Shown in pieces: positions 9,370 to 18,368 of a stretch of DNA of 64,000 nt (within the stretch, counting starts at the first letter, position 1; every line of letters begins with the position of its first letter). The position numbers and the translations under genes were made by a program. The notes under the pieces were generated by a model, which was not told the DNA's origin, searched no databases, and saw only the letters and a program-made list of their open reading frames with translations. The stretch comes from Paenibacillus silvisoli (lineage in GTDB: Bacteria; Bacillota; Bacilli; Paenibacillales; Paenibacillaceae), in the NCBI RefSeq assembly GCF_030866765.1, contig NZ_CP133017.1:2896001-2960000 (forward strand). The letters run 5' to 3'.

Positions 9370-11064
9370 ATGGCGAGCGCGATTCCGCTTCTGATTACTT
9401 ATGCCGCGGCGCAGGATTATACGGTCTTTGAAGAAGTAGTGGCTCCATATTTCAAGCAATGGGGAATCGCATGCGACCGGTTGGAGGCGATCGAACCTGA
9501 GCAAGAGGCCGATTTATCGGCATGGCCGCTGATCGTGCTTGCGCATCCGGGCTGTCTCGCCGGCTCGGCGCCCTGGCTTGCTGCGCGCATTCAGCAAGCG
9601 GTCAAGGCCGGAACGGGGCTGATCAGCTTCGGCGAGCCGATCGAGCCCTACATGCGGGCCGACGGGGAGCTCCGGCACGCGAAGTCCATCGCGATCCGCG
9701 AAGCCGAGCACCCGATTTGCCGGCTGCATGGCAGGGGCGAGAAGAAGCTGCACTACGTGTTGAGCGGCAGCGGGATCAAGGGCACGGCCGCGCCGTCCGC
9801 GGGCGGCGGCTGCGAACACCTCGTTACCATGGACGGCCAGCCTTTGTTAAGCGTCAGGGATTGCGGTGCAGGAGGGCGGTTTGCAGGATGGTCGACCCTC
9901 GAGTGGGGAAGAAGGGATGCGCTCGGCCCGTTATACGGGCTCGATGACCTGCTGTGGCGTTCCATCGTGTGGGCGGCGCGCAAGCCGTTCGTCATGCGCT
10001 GCTTGCCGCCGTTCGTCACGATGCGGGTCGACGACGTTTCCGGATTCGGGCGCCGCTTCGGCGGTCCGAGTCCGTTCTTCTGGCTGCAGGATTGCGTGGA
10101 GCTTGGCTGGAAGCCGTGGCTCGGGCTGTTTCTGGACGATTTGCAAGGCGAAGCGATCGGCGAGCTTGAGCCGACGCTGCGGCGCAACGAGGCGACCGCT
10201 TGCCCGCATTCGTTCTCGTACTGGGATTTCATCTACTTCCGGCATTCGCCCAAGTATCCGGATGAAGGGTATTGGTCGGAGGCCGCCGTATGCGAGCCGT
10301 ATACGGAATCCGAAATAAGCGATCGCGCTCGCAGAGTCGACGATTGGTACGCGAAGCATCCCGAGGTTCCGGTTTCGCGCGTATTTACGCCTCATTACTA
10401 CGAGCTTTCGGCTGGCTTCATGCCGCATTTGCTGCGGTGGGGGGCGGAGTTCATCTGTTCGATGAATCCTGTCGGCGAGCCGTATGCCGGGATCATGTCC
10501 CGCGGAGAGCCGTATTTCGCGGCAACGAAGCCGTTGACGCCGACGACGCCGGTTTTTTACGCCGATTGGTTTCCCGCCGAAGATGAACAATATCGCCGCG
10601 CTTTGTTCGCCAGCGTCACCGAAATCCGCGACGAGAACGGGTATGAGTGGTCGCCAAACAACGACGTGGAAGCTTCTATTATGCACGGCGTCAACCAGCT
10701 GCTGCGCGCGCTGGACGCGAAGGTGCTGGCGCAGCTTTTCACGCACGAGTCCGGCTATATCCAGTACGTGAAGCCGGAGAATTGGCGCGCGATTATGAAT
10801 GGCGTTACGGAAGCGGTGAAGCGGGAAGGCGTAATCCATGCGACGCTGGACGATGCGATGGCTTATTTGCGCGACCTGCACGAAAGCCGGTTGATACAAG
10901 CGGAATGTTCGGCGGACGGGGCGCTGGTCGTAAGCTTCGAAGGCATAAGCAAAGGCGCGTCTAAGATCGCCGTCTACCGCGACGATGCGTTGATGCCGGA
11001 ATGGCATGATATCGAACCGTTCAACAGCGGAACGGTTTCGAGGATCCATAGCGGACAAGGATAA
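9370..11064 (+). CDS. Two-domain protein: ThuA/amidotransferase-like plus deacetylase-like barrel, function unknown
   Basis: A 564-residue protein that I cannot name with confidence. Residues 1-200 resemble a class-I amidotransferase-like or ThuA-like sheet (PLIVLAHPGCL, TGLISFGEP). Residues 210-500 resemble a divergent polysaccharide-deacetylase-type barrel, with a metal-motif-like RVDDVSG after a strand and histidines in FTPHYYE and FTHESGY. It is the last gene of the first block and is followed by a terminator. A distant look-alike (28,100-29,824) closes the third block in the same way, which suggests the two act on the same class of substrate. Confidence 0.55.
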   Translation: MASAIPLLITYAAAQDYTVFEEVVAPYFKQWGIACDRLEAIEPEQEADLSAWPLIVLAHPGCLAGSAPWLAARIQQAVKAGTGLISFGEPIEPYMRADGELRHAKSIAIREAEHPICRLHGRGEKKLHYVLSGSGIKGTAAPSAGGGCEHLVTMDGQPLLSVRDCGAGGRFAGWSTLEWGRRDALGPLYGLDDLLWRSIVWAARKPFVMRCLPPFVTMRVDDVSGFGRRFGGPSPFFWLQDCVELGWKPWLGLFLDDLQGEAIGELEPTLRRNEATACPHSFSYWDFIYFRHSPKYPDEGYWSEAAVCEPYTESEISDRARRVDDWYAKHPEVPVSRVFTPHYYELSAGFMPHLLRWGAEFICSMNPVGEPYAGIMSRGEPYFAATKPLTPTTPVFYADWFPAEDEQYRRALFASVTEIRDENGYEWSPNNDVEASIMHGVNQLLRALDAKVLAQLFTHESGYIQYVKPENWRAIMNGVTEAVKREGVIHATLDDAMAYLRDLHESRLIQAECSADGALVVSFEGISKGASKIAVYRDDALMPEWHDIEPFNSGTVSRIHSGQG

Positions 11065-11079
11065 ACATAGAAACGGCAG

Positions 11080-11126
11080 AAAGCCGTCCCGACAAGGCGA
11101 ACCATTGCCTTGCGGGACGGCTTTTC
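11080..11126 (+). terminator. Rho-independent terminator of block 1
   Basis: AAGCCGTCCCG and CGGGACGGCTT form a long GC-rich stem, extended by CAAGGC/GCCTTG, and end in TTTT. It closes the operon that ends at 11,064. Confidence 0.9.
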
Positions 11127-11237
11127 GCTGTGCCCGTATGCCGTTCTCTATAGGCGAGACCTGTATTCCGTGATAAAATGGGAGCAACTAACCGGACCGG
11201 ACATAGGCGCGAAATACATAGGAACGGGGCGAGCGGC

Positions 11238-12989
11238 ATGAATGTGTTGAAGTGGCTGTCGATCAAGACGCAGCTGTTCATTTTGGCAATCGTGACCGGA
11301 GTTGTCGTTCTCTCGATCCTCTTTATCATTTACTACCAGGTGACGAACGTCATCGCCAAGAACAACAATGTGTACACCGAAGAAATGACGTTCCAAATCA
11401 AAAAAGCGATTTCGAACAACACCGATTTATTGGACCGGATTTTGACGGGGGTTGCGTACAATTCGATCATTCAGGATTACATCATGGAGACGGATCCGTT
11501 AACGAAGGTGGACCTTTTCGGCAAAGTGAACAACTTCCTGCTCAACATGCAAGGGATGAACGAAGCGATTCGCGATATCGCGTTCGTCAGCGATGCGGGC
11601 AATTCGTATTTCATGAAAGGCCGCAACCGGGACGTCGAAGCCATTCTGCGGCAAGCGCCGGATCATGCCATCAACTACTACACCGGGTTGACCGTGCTGG
11701 ATTACGGCGGAACCAAGCGGAACAGCTTTATCGTCATCTCGTCCATCAACTCCATCGATCCGGTGCGGAAGACGGGACTCAAAATCGGCACCGCCGCCAT
11801 CGTGTTCGATGCGAATTACTTGGGGCTTGAAACGAACGCGCGGCTGAAGGACTCGCCGATCAGCTTCTATCTGCTGGACCGCGGCGGCGCGATCTACGGA
11901 GGGAACAACCCGGCGAAGCTGGGAGAGGAAGGGTTGGCGAGCTACTTCGGCGATGACTTTATCGTAAAGCGCAGCGACATCCCGGAGATCGGCGGCAAAA
12001 TCGTCAGCGTCATTCCGAAAGCGAGGCTCTTTCAGGATTTGGCCTGGATCCGGCATCTCGTCATCACGATGCTGATCTTCTTCGGGATCGTGCTGCTCGT
12101 GCTGTTTACCGTCATCATCAACAACATTTTATTCCCGCTCAAGAAGCTGATGGCGTTTATTTCGTCGGTCAAAGCCGCGAATCTGGAGGGTCTTAAACAG
12201 CGGATCAATCTCGGAGGCTACGAGGAGATGGGCATCGTGGCGGCCAGATTCAACGGCATGCTGGACGAAATCGACCGGCTGACGCAGGAGTTGGTCCGGA
12301 CAAGCACCCGGCTCTATGAAACCGAGCTCGGCAAGACGCAGTCCGAGCTGGCTTTTCTGCGGAGCCAAATCAATCCGCATTTTCTGTACAACACGCTGGA
12401 GTCGTTGAAGGGCGTTGCCTATGACGAAAGCGCGATGAAGACGATGGGGATGGCAAAGGCGCTTGGCCAGATTTTTCGCTACAGCATCAAGGGAGCGGAT
12501 TACGTATCGGTGCGGCAGGAGCTTGAGATCTTGAAAGGCTATGTCCATATTCAGCAAATCCGGTTCGGCGACCGCTTCGAGGCGGACTATTCATTTGTCG
12601 ACGAGGCCTTGTCGTGCATGATCCCGAAAATGCTGCTTCAGCCGATCGTCGAGAATGCGGTATGCCACGGTTTGGAGAGCAAGCTGCAGCAAGGCCATCT
12701 CGAAATCGGCGGCTCCATGACCGGTGACGCATTGCTCCTGCTATGGGTGAGAGATGACGGCGGCGGCATCGAAGAAGACACGCTGCGCGGCATTAAAGCC
12801 CAACTGGCGAGCGCGGAGCCCCGCTCCCGGATCGAGGTCAATAACAGGAGCAGCATCGGGCTCATCAATATTCACAACCAGCTCCGGATGATTTACGGCA
12901 AGGCGTACGGCATCGAAATTCATAGCGTTTACGGACAAGGCACCGAGGTTATCTGCAAACTTCCGGTCAGGAGGGATGTCCATGTATAA
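11238..12989 (+). CDS. YesM-type sensor histidine kinase
   Basis: A 583-residue membrane kinase. One helix near residues 10-33 and another near 270-298 flank an extracellular sensor region of about 240 residues. A HAMP segment follows, then the His-kinase motif QINPHFLYNTLESLKG (PF06580 type) and an ATPase domain with LLQPIVENAVCHG and DDGGGI. Such kinases sense extracellular sugars and phosphorylate AraC-type regulators. ATG 11,238 follows GGGGCGAGCGG; the frame is open 20 codons further upstream without a better site. It is cotranscribed with the overlapping regulator gene and lies between two importer operons, its likely targets. Confidence 0.9.
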   Translation: MNVLKWLSIKTQLFILAIVTGVVVLSILFIIYYQVTNVIAKNNNVYTEEMTFQIKKAISNNTDLLDRILTGVAYNSIIQDYIMETDPLTKVDLFGKVNNFLLNMQGMNEAIRDIAFVSDAGNSYFMKGRNRDVEAILRQAPDHAINYYTGLTVLDYGGTKRNSFIVISSINSIDPVRKTGLKIGTAAIVFDANYLGLETNARLKDSPISFYLLDRGGAIYGGNNPAKLGEEGLASYFGDDFIVKRSDIPEIGGKIVSVIPKARLFQDLAWIRHLVITMLIFFGIVLLVLFTVIINNILFPLKKLMAFISSVKAANLEGLKQRINLGGYEEMGIVAARFNGMLDEIDRLTQELVRTSTRLYETELGKTQSELAFLRSQINPHFLYNTLESLKGVAYDESAMKTMGMAKALGQIFRYSIKGADYVSVRQELEILKGYVHIQQIRFGDRFEADYSFVDEALSCMIPKMLLQPIVENAVCHGLESKLQQGHLEIGGSMTGDALLLLWVRDDGGGIEEDTLRGIKAQLASAEPRSRIEVNNRSSIGLINIHNQLRMIYGKAYGIEIHSVYGQGTEVICKLPVRRDVHV

Positions 12990-14397
12990 GGTGCTCATCG
13001 TGGATGATGAGAGCTATGTCATCAAGAGCTTGATCGCTTCGATCGATTGGCAGGCGCACGGCTTCGAAATTGCCGGCCAAGCAAGCAACGGCATCGAGGC
13101 GCTTGAGCTTATCGAGCAAGACCAGCCGGATCTGGTCTTCACCGATGTCAAGATGCCCGGAATGGGCGGGCTGGAGCTGATTAAGACGGCCGTTGACCGC
13201 GCTCTGCCGGCGATCTTCGTCGTCATCAGCGGCTATGCGGAATTCGCTTATGCCCAGAAGGCGATGAATTACGGCGCCTTCGGCTACTGTCTGAAGCCGT
13301 TCGAGGATAGCGAAATTACGAGCATTCTGACGAAAGCGAAGGCAAAGCTGGACGGCGGCTTGCACGCCTCGCAGCCAGATCTGCTGGAGCTGCTCGAGGA
13401 CCGCAGCGAGGAATGCGTTGCCCGCGTCAAAGGGATCTTCCGGTCTGCGGGACTGCCCGGCAAGGAGGACAGCAAGTTTCTGGTCCTGGTTGCCATCGGC
13501 GGCCAGAGCTTTCAGCTGCCAAGACCGATTCCAAGCCTGCAGCTCAAAATCGGCACGCACAAGTATGGCTGTCTCGTCGAGTATGATCAGCTCGACCGGG
13601 TTCGGGCTCATATCGGCCGCATGCTTCCGGATGCGGTCCGCAGCATAGGGATATGCACGCTGCCCGTGCCGATTGCGATGATCAAGCAAGCGCTGGAGGT
13701 TGCGCTCGTCGCGGCCCATCAGTTCTTCGTCATGGGGACAAGGGGCGCTTACGAAAGCGGGTCGCTAAGCCAAAACGAGTGGAATTCGACCATCGTACAG
13801 CTTGAACAGGCGATCGACGGGAAAGCCGCCCATGCGATCCGAAAGGTGCTGGAGCAAATCTCGCCGTCCGCAGACCGGCTGGATATTCGCCACGCGCTGC
13901 GCATCTACAACATGGTCATGTCCTTCGTGTACCGGATCAACCATACGCACTACGAAGACTACGTCTACAGCTACGATCAGCTCATCAATCTATTCGAGCG
14001 ATTCCCCAATATGCTCGCCTACCTGCAGGATCAGCTGGCAAAGCCGGCCCTGGCGGGACAAGCAGCTCCCGCCCAGGACATTCGCAATGAAACGTTTCGC
14101 AGCATTTTGCACTACGTCAACGAGCATTATTGCTCAGACATCACGATCCAAAGCCTCTCGCAGACGTTTCGCATCAATCCCAACTACATCAGCCAGCTGT
14201 TCAAGAAGGAGCTGGATACCCCCTTTACCGTTTACCTTACCAATATGCGCATGTCGTTTGCCTGCGGCCTGCTTCGGACGACGAATTTGACCGTGAACGA
14301 AATCGCGGAACGCTCGGGGTATGAGGAATACTACTACTTCACCCGCGTGTTCAAGAAGTCGATCGGCAAGACGCCTACCGAATACCGAAACGGCTGA
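12982..14397 (+). CDS. YesN-type response regulator with AraC DNA-binding domain
   Basis: A 471-residue regulator. The receiver domain (about 1-120) has the acidic pair in VDDE, the phosphoryl-acceptor Asp55 in FTDVKMPGMGG and the conserved Lys in CLKPFE. A middle region of about 230 residues follows, then two AraC-type helix-turn-helices (IQSLSQTFRINPNYISQLFKK and the second ending GYEEYYYFTRVFKK-type signature). The gene overlaps the kinase end by 8 bases. ATG 12,982 sits 6 bases after AGGAGGG; ATG 12,976 is too close to it. It probably activates the flanking transport operons when the kinase senses the inducing sugar. Confidence 0.9.
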   Translation: MYKVLIVDDESYVIKSLIASIDWQAHGFEIAGQASNGIEALELIEQDQPDLVFTDVKMPGMGGLELIKTAVDRALPAIFVVISGYAEFAYAQKAMNYGAFGYCLKPFEDSEITSILTKAKAKLDGGLHASQPDLLELLEDRSEECVARVKGIFRSAGLPGKEDSKFLVLVAIGGQSFQLPRPIPSLQLKIGTHKYGCLVEYDQLDRVRAHIGRMLPDAVRSIGICTLPVPIAMIKQALEVALVAAHQFFVMGTRGAYESGSLSQNEWNSTIVQLEQAIDGKAAHAIRKVLEQISPSADRLDIRHALRIYNMVMSFVYRINHTHYEDYVYSYDQLINLFERFPNMLAYLQDQLAKPALAGQAAPAQDIRNETFRSILHYVNEHYCSDITIQSLSQTFRINPNYISQLFKKELDTPFTVYLTNMRMSFACGLLRTTNLTVNEIAERSGYEEYYYFTRVFKKSIGKTPTEYRNG

Positions 14398-14475
14398 CCG
14401 TCAAAATATTAGGTTCCTATGGACTTTTGTTAGGCGCGAACCGTTTCCGAGCGCGGTAAGCGCATAACATTTTTC

Positions 14476-14503
14476 ATGACATTCCATAACGTGCACCTAT
14501 ACT
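14476..14503 (+). promoter_or_regulatory. Probable sigma-A promoter of block 3
   Basis: ATGACA (14,476-14,481) and TATACT (14,498-14,503) are separated by 16 bases, upstream of the second importer operon. A YesN-type activator site could lie in the preceding 70 bases, but I could not recognise one. Confidence 0.45.
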
Positions 14504-14526
14504 GCCTGCCTTGAAGGAGAGGTAGA

Positions 14527-14571
14527 ATGAAGCCAAGGTCGACGACGATTAAGGACGACGTGCGAAAGTAG
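14527..14571 (+). CDS. Possible 14-residue leader peptide
   Basis: A very short frame, MKPRSTTIKDDVRK, begins at ATG 14,527 directly behind a strong AAGGAGAGGT site and stops 12 bases before the first permease gene, whose own ribosome site is weak. It may be a leader whose translation couples to the permease, or simply a chance ORF with a good site. No conservation data are available here. Confidence 0.3.
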   Translation: MKPRSTTIKDDVRK

Positions 14572-14583
14572 AGTGAGCCAACG

Positions 14584-15555
14584 ATGAAAATCGATGCGAA
14601 CAAAGCAGCTCCGCTCGCGATGAAGGTGAAGCTGAAGCTGAAGCATCCGCTGATCAAGCGCATGCTCTATTACAAATATTTTTATATCCTCATCGCGCCC
14701 GCCATCGTGCTGTATATTCTTTTTTCGTATATTCCGCTCTACGGTACGATCCTGGCTTTCAAGGATTTCAATTTCGCCAAAGGCATTCTGCACAGTCCGT
14801 GGACCGGCAGGCACGGCTTCCAGCATTTCTACGATTTGCTGAGCGAGGATGGCTTCCGCAAAGCGTTCTGGAACACGATCGTCATCAGTCTCGGGCGCAT
14901 AATCTTCGAATTTCCCATTCCGATCGCGCTCGCCTTCCTCATCAACGAAATCCGAAGCAGCGTATTCAAGAAGATCGCCCAAACGCTGTTTACGTTCCCG
15001 CACTTCATCTCGTGGGTCGTCGTAGCAGGGATCTTCTTCAACCTCCTGGCCGATGCCGGCGTGCTCAACCAGATTATCGTCGCCCTCGGCGGAGAGAAAA
15101 TCAATCTGCTGACGCAGCCGGGCACGTTCCGCGGACTGTTGTTCGCCACTAACGCATGGAAAGAAGCGGGCTGGAGCACCATCATCTACTTGGCGGCCAT
15201 ATCCGGCGTTAACCCGCAGCTCTACGAAGCGGCGATCGTCGACGGCGCGAACCGGTTCCAGCTTATGCGCTATATCACTTGGCCGGCGCTTAAATCCGTC
15301 ATAGGCGTGCTCTTGATTCTCCAGATCGCGAACAGCTTCAGCTACGGCTTCGATCAAATTTTCAACCTGTACAACGCCGCGGTGTTCGACGTCTCCGATA
15401 CGATCGATACATATATCTACCGCCGAACCTTTATCTCGGGGCTCGATTTCGGCTCCTCGACCGCAATCGGATTGTTCAAAGCGCTCATTAGCTTGATTCT
15501 GATGTATATGGCGAACTTCTTCGTGACGAGAAGCACGGGCAAAGGGTTGTATTAA
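14584..15555 (+). CDS. Sugar ABC transporter permease, LplB type (second importer)
   Basis: A 323-residue permease with six predicted membrane helices, the first at FYILIAPAIVLYILFSYIPLYG. The LplB motifs GTILAFKDFNF and the EAA loop YEAAIVDGANRFQ are clear. It opens the third block, 186 bases after the regulator gene, and is followed 25 bases later by its partner permease. Its ribosome site (GAGTGAG) is poor, unlike most genes here. Confidence 0.9.
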   Translation: MKIDANKAAPLAMKVKLKLKHPLIKRMLYYKYFYILIAPAIVLYILFSYIPLYGTILAFKDFNFAKGILHSPWTGRHGFQHFYDLLSEDGFRKAFWNTIVISLGRIIFEFPIPIALAFLINEIRSSVFKKIAQTLFTFPHFISWVVVAGIFFNLLADAGVLNQIIVALGGEKINLLTQPGTFRGLLFATNAWKEAGWSTIIYLAAISGVNPQLYEAAIVDGANRFQLMRYITWPALKSVIGVLLILQIANSFSYGFDQIFNLYNAAVFDVSDTIDTYIYRRTFISGLDFGSSTAIGLFKALISLILMYMANFFVTRSTGKGLY

Positions 15556-15580
15556 CGTCATATGGACTGGTGGAGGGCGA

Positions 15581-16483
15581 ATGAAGAAGAATCCGATAGC
15601 AAGCCAAATGAAGGGCCGCAGCTTCGATGCCGCAAACCTCGCGTTCATGATCGTACTCGGTCTGCTGACGCTCTTCCCGTTCTACTACATGTTCATTATC
15701 TCCATTGCCGATTACGCGGATATTAGGCGGCAGCTCATTTACATCATTCCGACCTCGATCAATCTAAGCTCCTATGCCATCGTGTTCAAAACCCGTTACT
15801 TCCTCAACTCGTTCCTGATTTCCGTGCTCGTGACGGTGATCGGTACCATTTTCAGCATGCTCGTGACGACGCCGGCCGCTTATACGCTCTCCAAGAGGAG
15901 CATCCCGGGCTGGAAAATGATGTACACGCTCGCTATCATCCCGCTCGTCATCTCCGGCGGGCTGATTCCGTACTACCTCACCGTCAAGGCAGTCGGCCTG
16001 GTCAATTCCTTCTGGGTGCTTGTCATTCCCGCCGCGCTTGCTCCTTTCTATCTGATCATTCTGAAGAACTTTTTCGACGATCTCCCCGAAAGCTTGGAAG
16101 AATCCGCCAAGATCGACGGCGCGAACGATATTTACATTCTGTATCGCATCGTCCTGCCGGTGTCCGCTCCCGTCATCGCGACCATTTCGCTGTTCTACGC
16201 CGTTGACCGCTGGAACGATTATTACTCCGCCGTCCTGTTCGTTTCCAATCAGAAGCTCTATCCGCTTCAGATGGTGCTGCGGGAGGTGCTCCTGAATTTC
16301 GAGATGCTGAAGGGAAGCGCGGTAGGCGCTGCCATCGCCGAGCAGAATCGCACGTCCTACGTCTACTCCCAATCGCTCAAAATGGCCATCGTCGTCGTCG
16401 CTACGCTGCCGATTCTGCTGGTGTACCCGTTTTTGCAGAAGTATTTCACGAAAGGCATCATGATTGGAGCCGTCAAGGAATAA
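15581..16483 (+). CDS. Sugar ABC transporter permease, YtcP/CUT1 type (second importer)
   Basis: A 300-residue permease with about six membrane helices, the EAA loop LEESAKIDGANDIYI and the family tail KGIMIGAVKE. SGGLIPYYLTVKAVGLVNS is the usual YtcP signature. A GGTGGAGGG ribosome site precedes the ATG. With the preceding gene it forms the channel served by the lipoprotein that follows. Confidence 0.9.
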   Translation: MKKNPIASQMKGRSFDAANLAFMIVLGLLTLFPFYYMFIISIADYADIRRQLIYIIPTSINLSSYAIVFKTRYFLNSFLISVLVTVIGTIFSMLVTTPAAYTLSKRSIPGWKMMYTLAIIPLVISGGLIPYYLTVKAVGLVNSFWVLVIPAALAPFYLIILKNFFDDLPESLEESAKIDGANDIYILYRIVLPVSAPVIATISLFYAVDRWNDYYSAVLFVSNQKLYPLQMVLREVLLNFEMLKGSAVGAAIAEQNRTSYVYSQSLKMAIVVVATLPILLVYPFLQKYFTKGIMIGAVKE

Positions 16484-16558
16484 GCCGTCCCGATATGGAT
16501 CCGTTAATGACAGCGTAGCCTGTTATTATATGAAACTATGAAGAGGGAGACGAAGGAC

Positions 16559-18280
16559 ATGGAGAAGACAAAGAGAAAAGCAAGGCGTCTTGGAATGTTG
16601 ACGGTGGCGGTCTTATTGGTTGCGGCAGTCTTCTCAGGCTGCAGCTCGAACAACAACGGCAAGGAGGAGAACGGGAACGCGGCGGCGCAAACAGAGACGG
16701 ATACGCAGGCCGATTCGTCGAATACGACCGATACGACGAACACCTCAACAAACAAAGCGGAAACGGAAACGCCGGCGGATCCGCTGGCGGAGCACATGGA
16801 TATTTCGATCGCGATGTGGGGCATCGGCGATGCCTTGCCGGACGGAGTGGAAGACCCCGTGCTGGATGCGATCTCCAAGAAGCTGAATATTACGATCAAG
16901 CCCGTCAACGTGACATGGGACGACTACGCGCAAAAAATCCAAGTATGGGCGGCTTCCGATCAGCTGCCGGATTTGTTCGCCATCGACGCGGTCACGTCGC
17001 CGAACTTGACCAGCTGGGCGACGCAGGGCATTATCCACCAGCTTCCCGACGATCTAAGCGCTTATCCGACGCTGGCCAAAATGATGGAAGGGCCGGATTT
17101 CCAGGCGTATAAGTTCCCGCTCGGCGATCCGAACGGCAAATTTTTCTCCATCCCGCGCCCGAACTTCCGCGACGCCAACTTAAACGCGAACAGCCATGGC
17201 ATCATCATCCGCAAGGACTGGATGCAGAACGTAGGCATTGCGAAAGCGCCGGAAACGTTTGACGAGTTTATCGCCCTCATGAAAGCGTTCGCGGAGAAGG
17301 ATCCTGACCAGAACGGCAAGAAGGATACGGTCGGCCTGACCGCTTACAGTCCCGCTTGGCTGCCGTATTTGATGCAAGCGTACGAACCGGGCCTGATGGG
17401 CGGCGTAAGCACATGGATCAGGAACAATGGGCAGTGGATTCCGTCTTTTACGACGGATCGCGCGACGGAAGGCGTCAAAGCGATCAAGAAGCTTTACGAC
17501 GAAGGCGGTCTCGACAAAGACATCGCCACGATCAAAGGCAGCGAAGGCATCGATAAATTCGCTTCCGGCATAGCCGGCGCTTATGCGCACGATACCGTTC
17601 CGGGCACGCTGCTGCAAATCAAAACGAAATACGAGCAGCTCAACCCGGGCAAAAAGTTCGAGGACGCGTTCATGATCATGCCTCCGCTGAAGAACGTCGA
17701 CGGCAACTACTACCGCTTCTACGATACGGGCATCTGGTCGGAAAGCTATATTAATGCCAAAGCCGATGACGCGAAGGTTGACCGCATCTTGCGCCTGTTC
17801 GATTTCCTTCTGTCCGAAGAAGGCTTCAATCTGACGCATTTCGGGATTGAAGGCGTCGACTATGTGAAGCAAGGCGATAAAATCGTCATGGTCGATCAGA
17901 AGGACGACACCGGCAACGCGCTCGTGCTCAGCAGCAAATATCCGTTCATGAAGATAAACTACTTCGCGGAATGGAGCGGCACCAGCTCGGCGACGAATCC
18001 GACGCTTCCGCTGACGCTTCGCAATATGTCGAAGGAAAATCTAGATAATCTGCTGGCGAACGCGAAGACGGCCGACACCGACCTGCGCCTGAACTTCATC
18101 GACTACCCGTCCCGTGCCAAAGCGAACGAGAAGTTCGATGTGGACCTGATCAAGGTCATTCTCAGCAAGGATGCAGAGAAGACGTGGAAGGACATGACGC
18201 AGGCGTACTTAGCCGACAACTATGACACCATCATCAAAGAGTTCAACGCGAAAACGAAGGAGCTCGGCATTAATCCATAA
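16559..18280 (+). CDS. Extracellular solute-binding lipoprotein (second importer)
   Basis: A 573-residue binding protein. ATG 16,559 gives a clean lipoprotein signal, MEKTKRKARRLGML, a hydrophobic core and the lipobox VFSGC, followed by an Asn/Glu/Thr-rich linker. An in-frame ATG at 16,538 would add seven residues and is less well placed. The binding-protein body includes PDLFAIDAV and an EFIALMKAFAEKDPDQNGKKDT-type loop split over the lobe, as in the LipO group. Unlike block 1, the binding protein comes after its permeases. The family takes up oligosaccharides from the cell wall side. Confidence 0.88.
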   Translation: MEKTKRKARRLGMLTVAVLLVAAVFSGCSSNNNGKEENGNAAAQTETDTQADSSNTTDTTNTSTNKAETETPADPLAEHMDISIAMWGIGDALPDGVEDPVLDAISKKLNITIKPVNVTWDDYAQKIQVWAASDQLPDLFAIDAVTSPNLTSWATQGIIHQLPDDLSAYPTLAKMMEGPDFQAYKFPLGDPNGKFFSIPRPNFRDANLNANSHGIIIRKDWMQNVGIAKAPETFDEFIALMKAFAEKDPDQNGKKDTVGLTAYSPAWLPYLMQAYEPGLMGGVSTWIRNNGQWIPSFTTDRATEGVKAIKKLYDEGGLDKDIATIKGSEGIDKFASGIAGAYAHDTVPGTLLQIKTKYEQLNPGKKFEDAFMIMPPLKNVDGNYYRFYDTGIWSESYINAKADDAKVDRILRLFDFLLSEEGFNLTHFGIEGVDYVKQGDKIVMVDQKDDTGNALVLSSKYPFMKINYFAEWSGTSSATNPTLPLTLRNMSKENLDNLLANAKTADTDLRLNFIDYPSRAKANEKFDVDLIKVILSKDAEKTWKDMTQAYLADNYDTIIKEFNAKTKELGINP

Positions 18281-18368
18281 GCACCGCAATCCGGGCCCGT
18301 CTATCGCGATACGGTAGGCGGGCCGATTATGTAAGCCGATTTGCGAGTTAGCGGAGGAGAGGCTTGGG

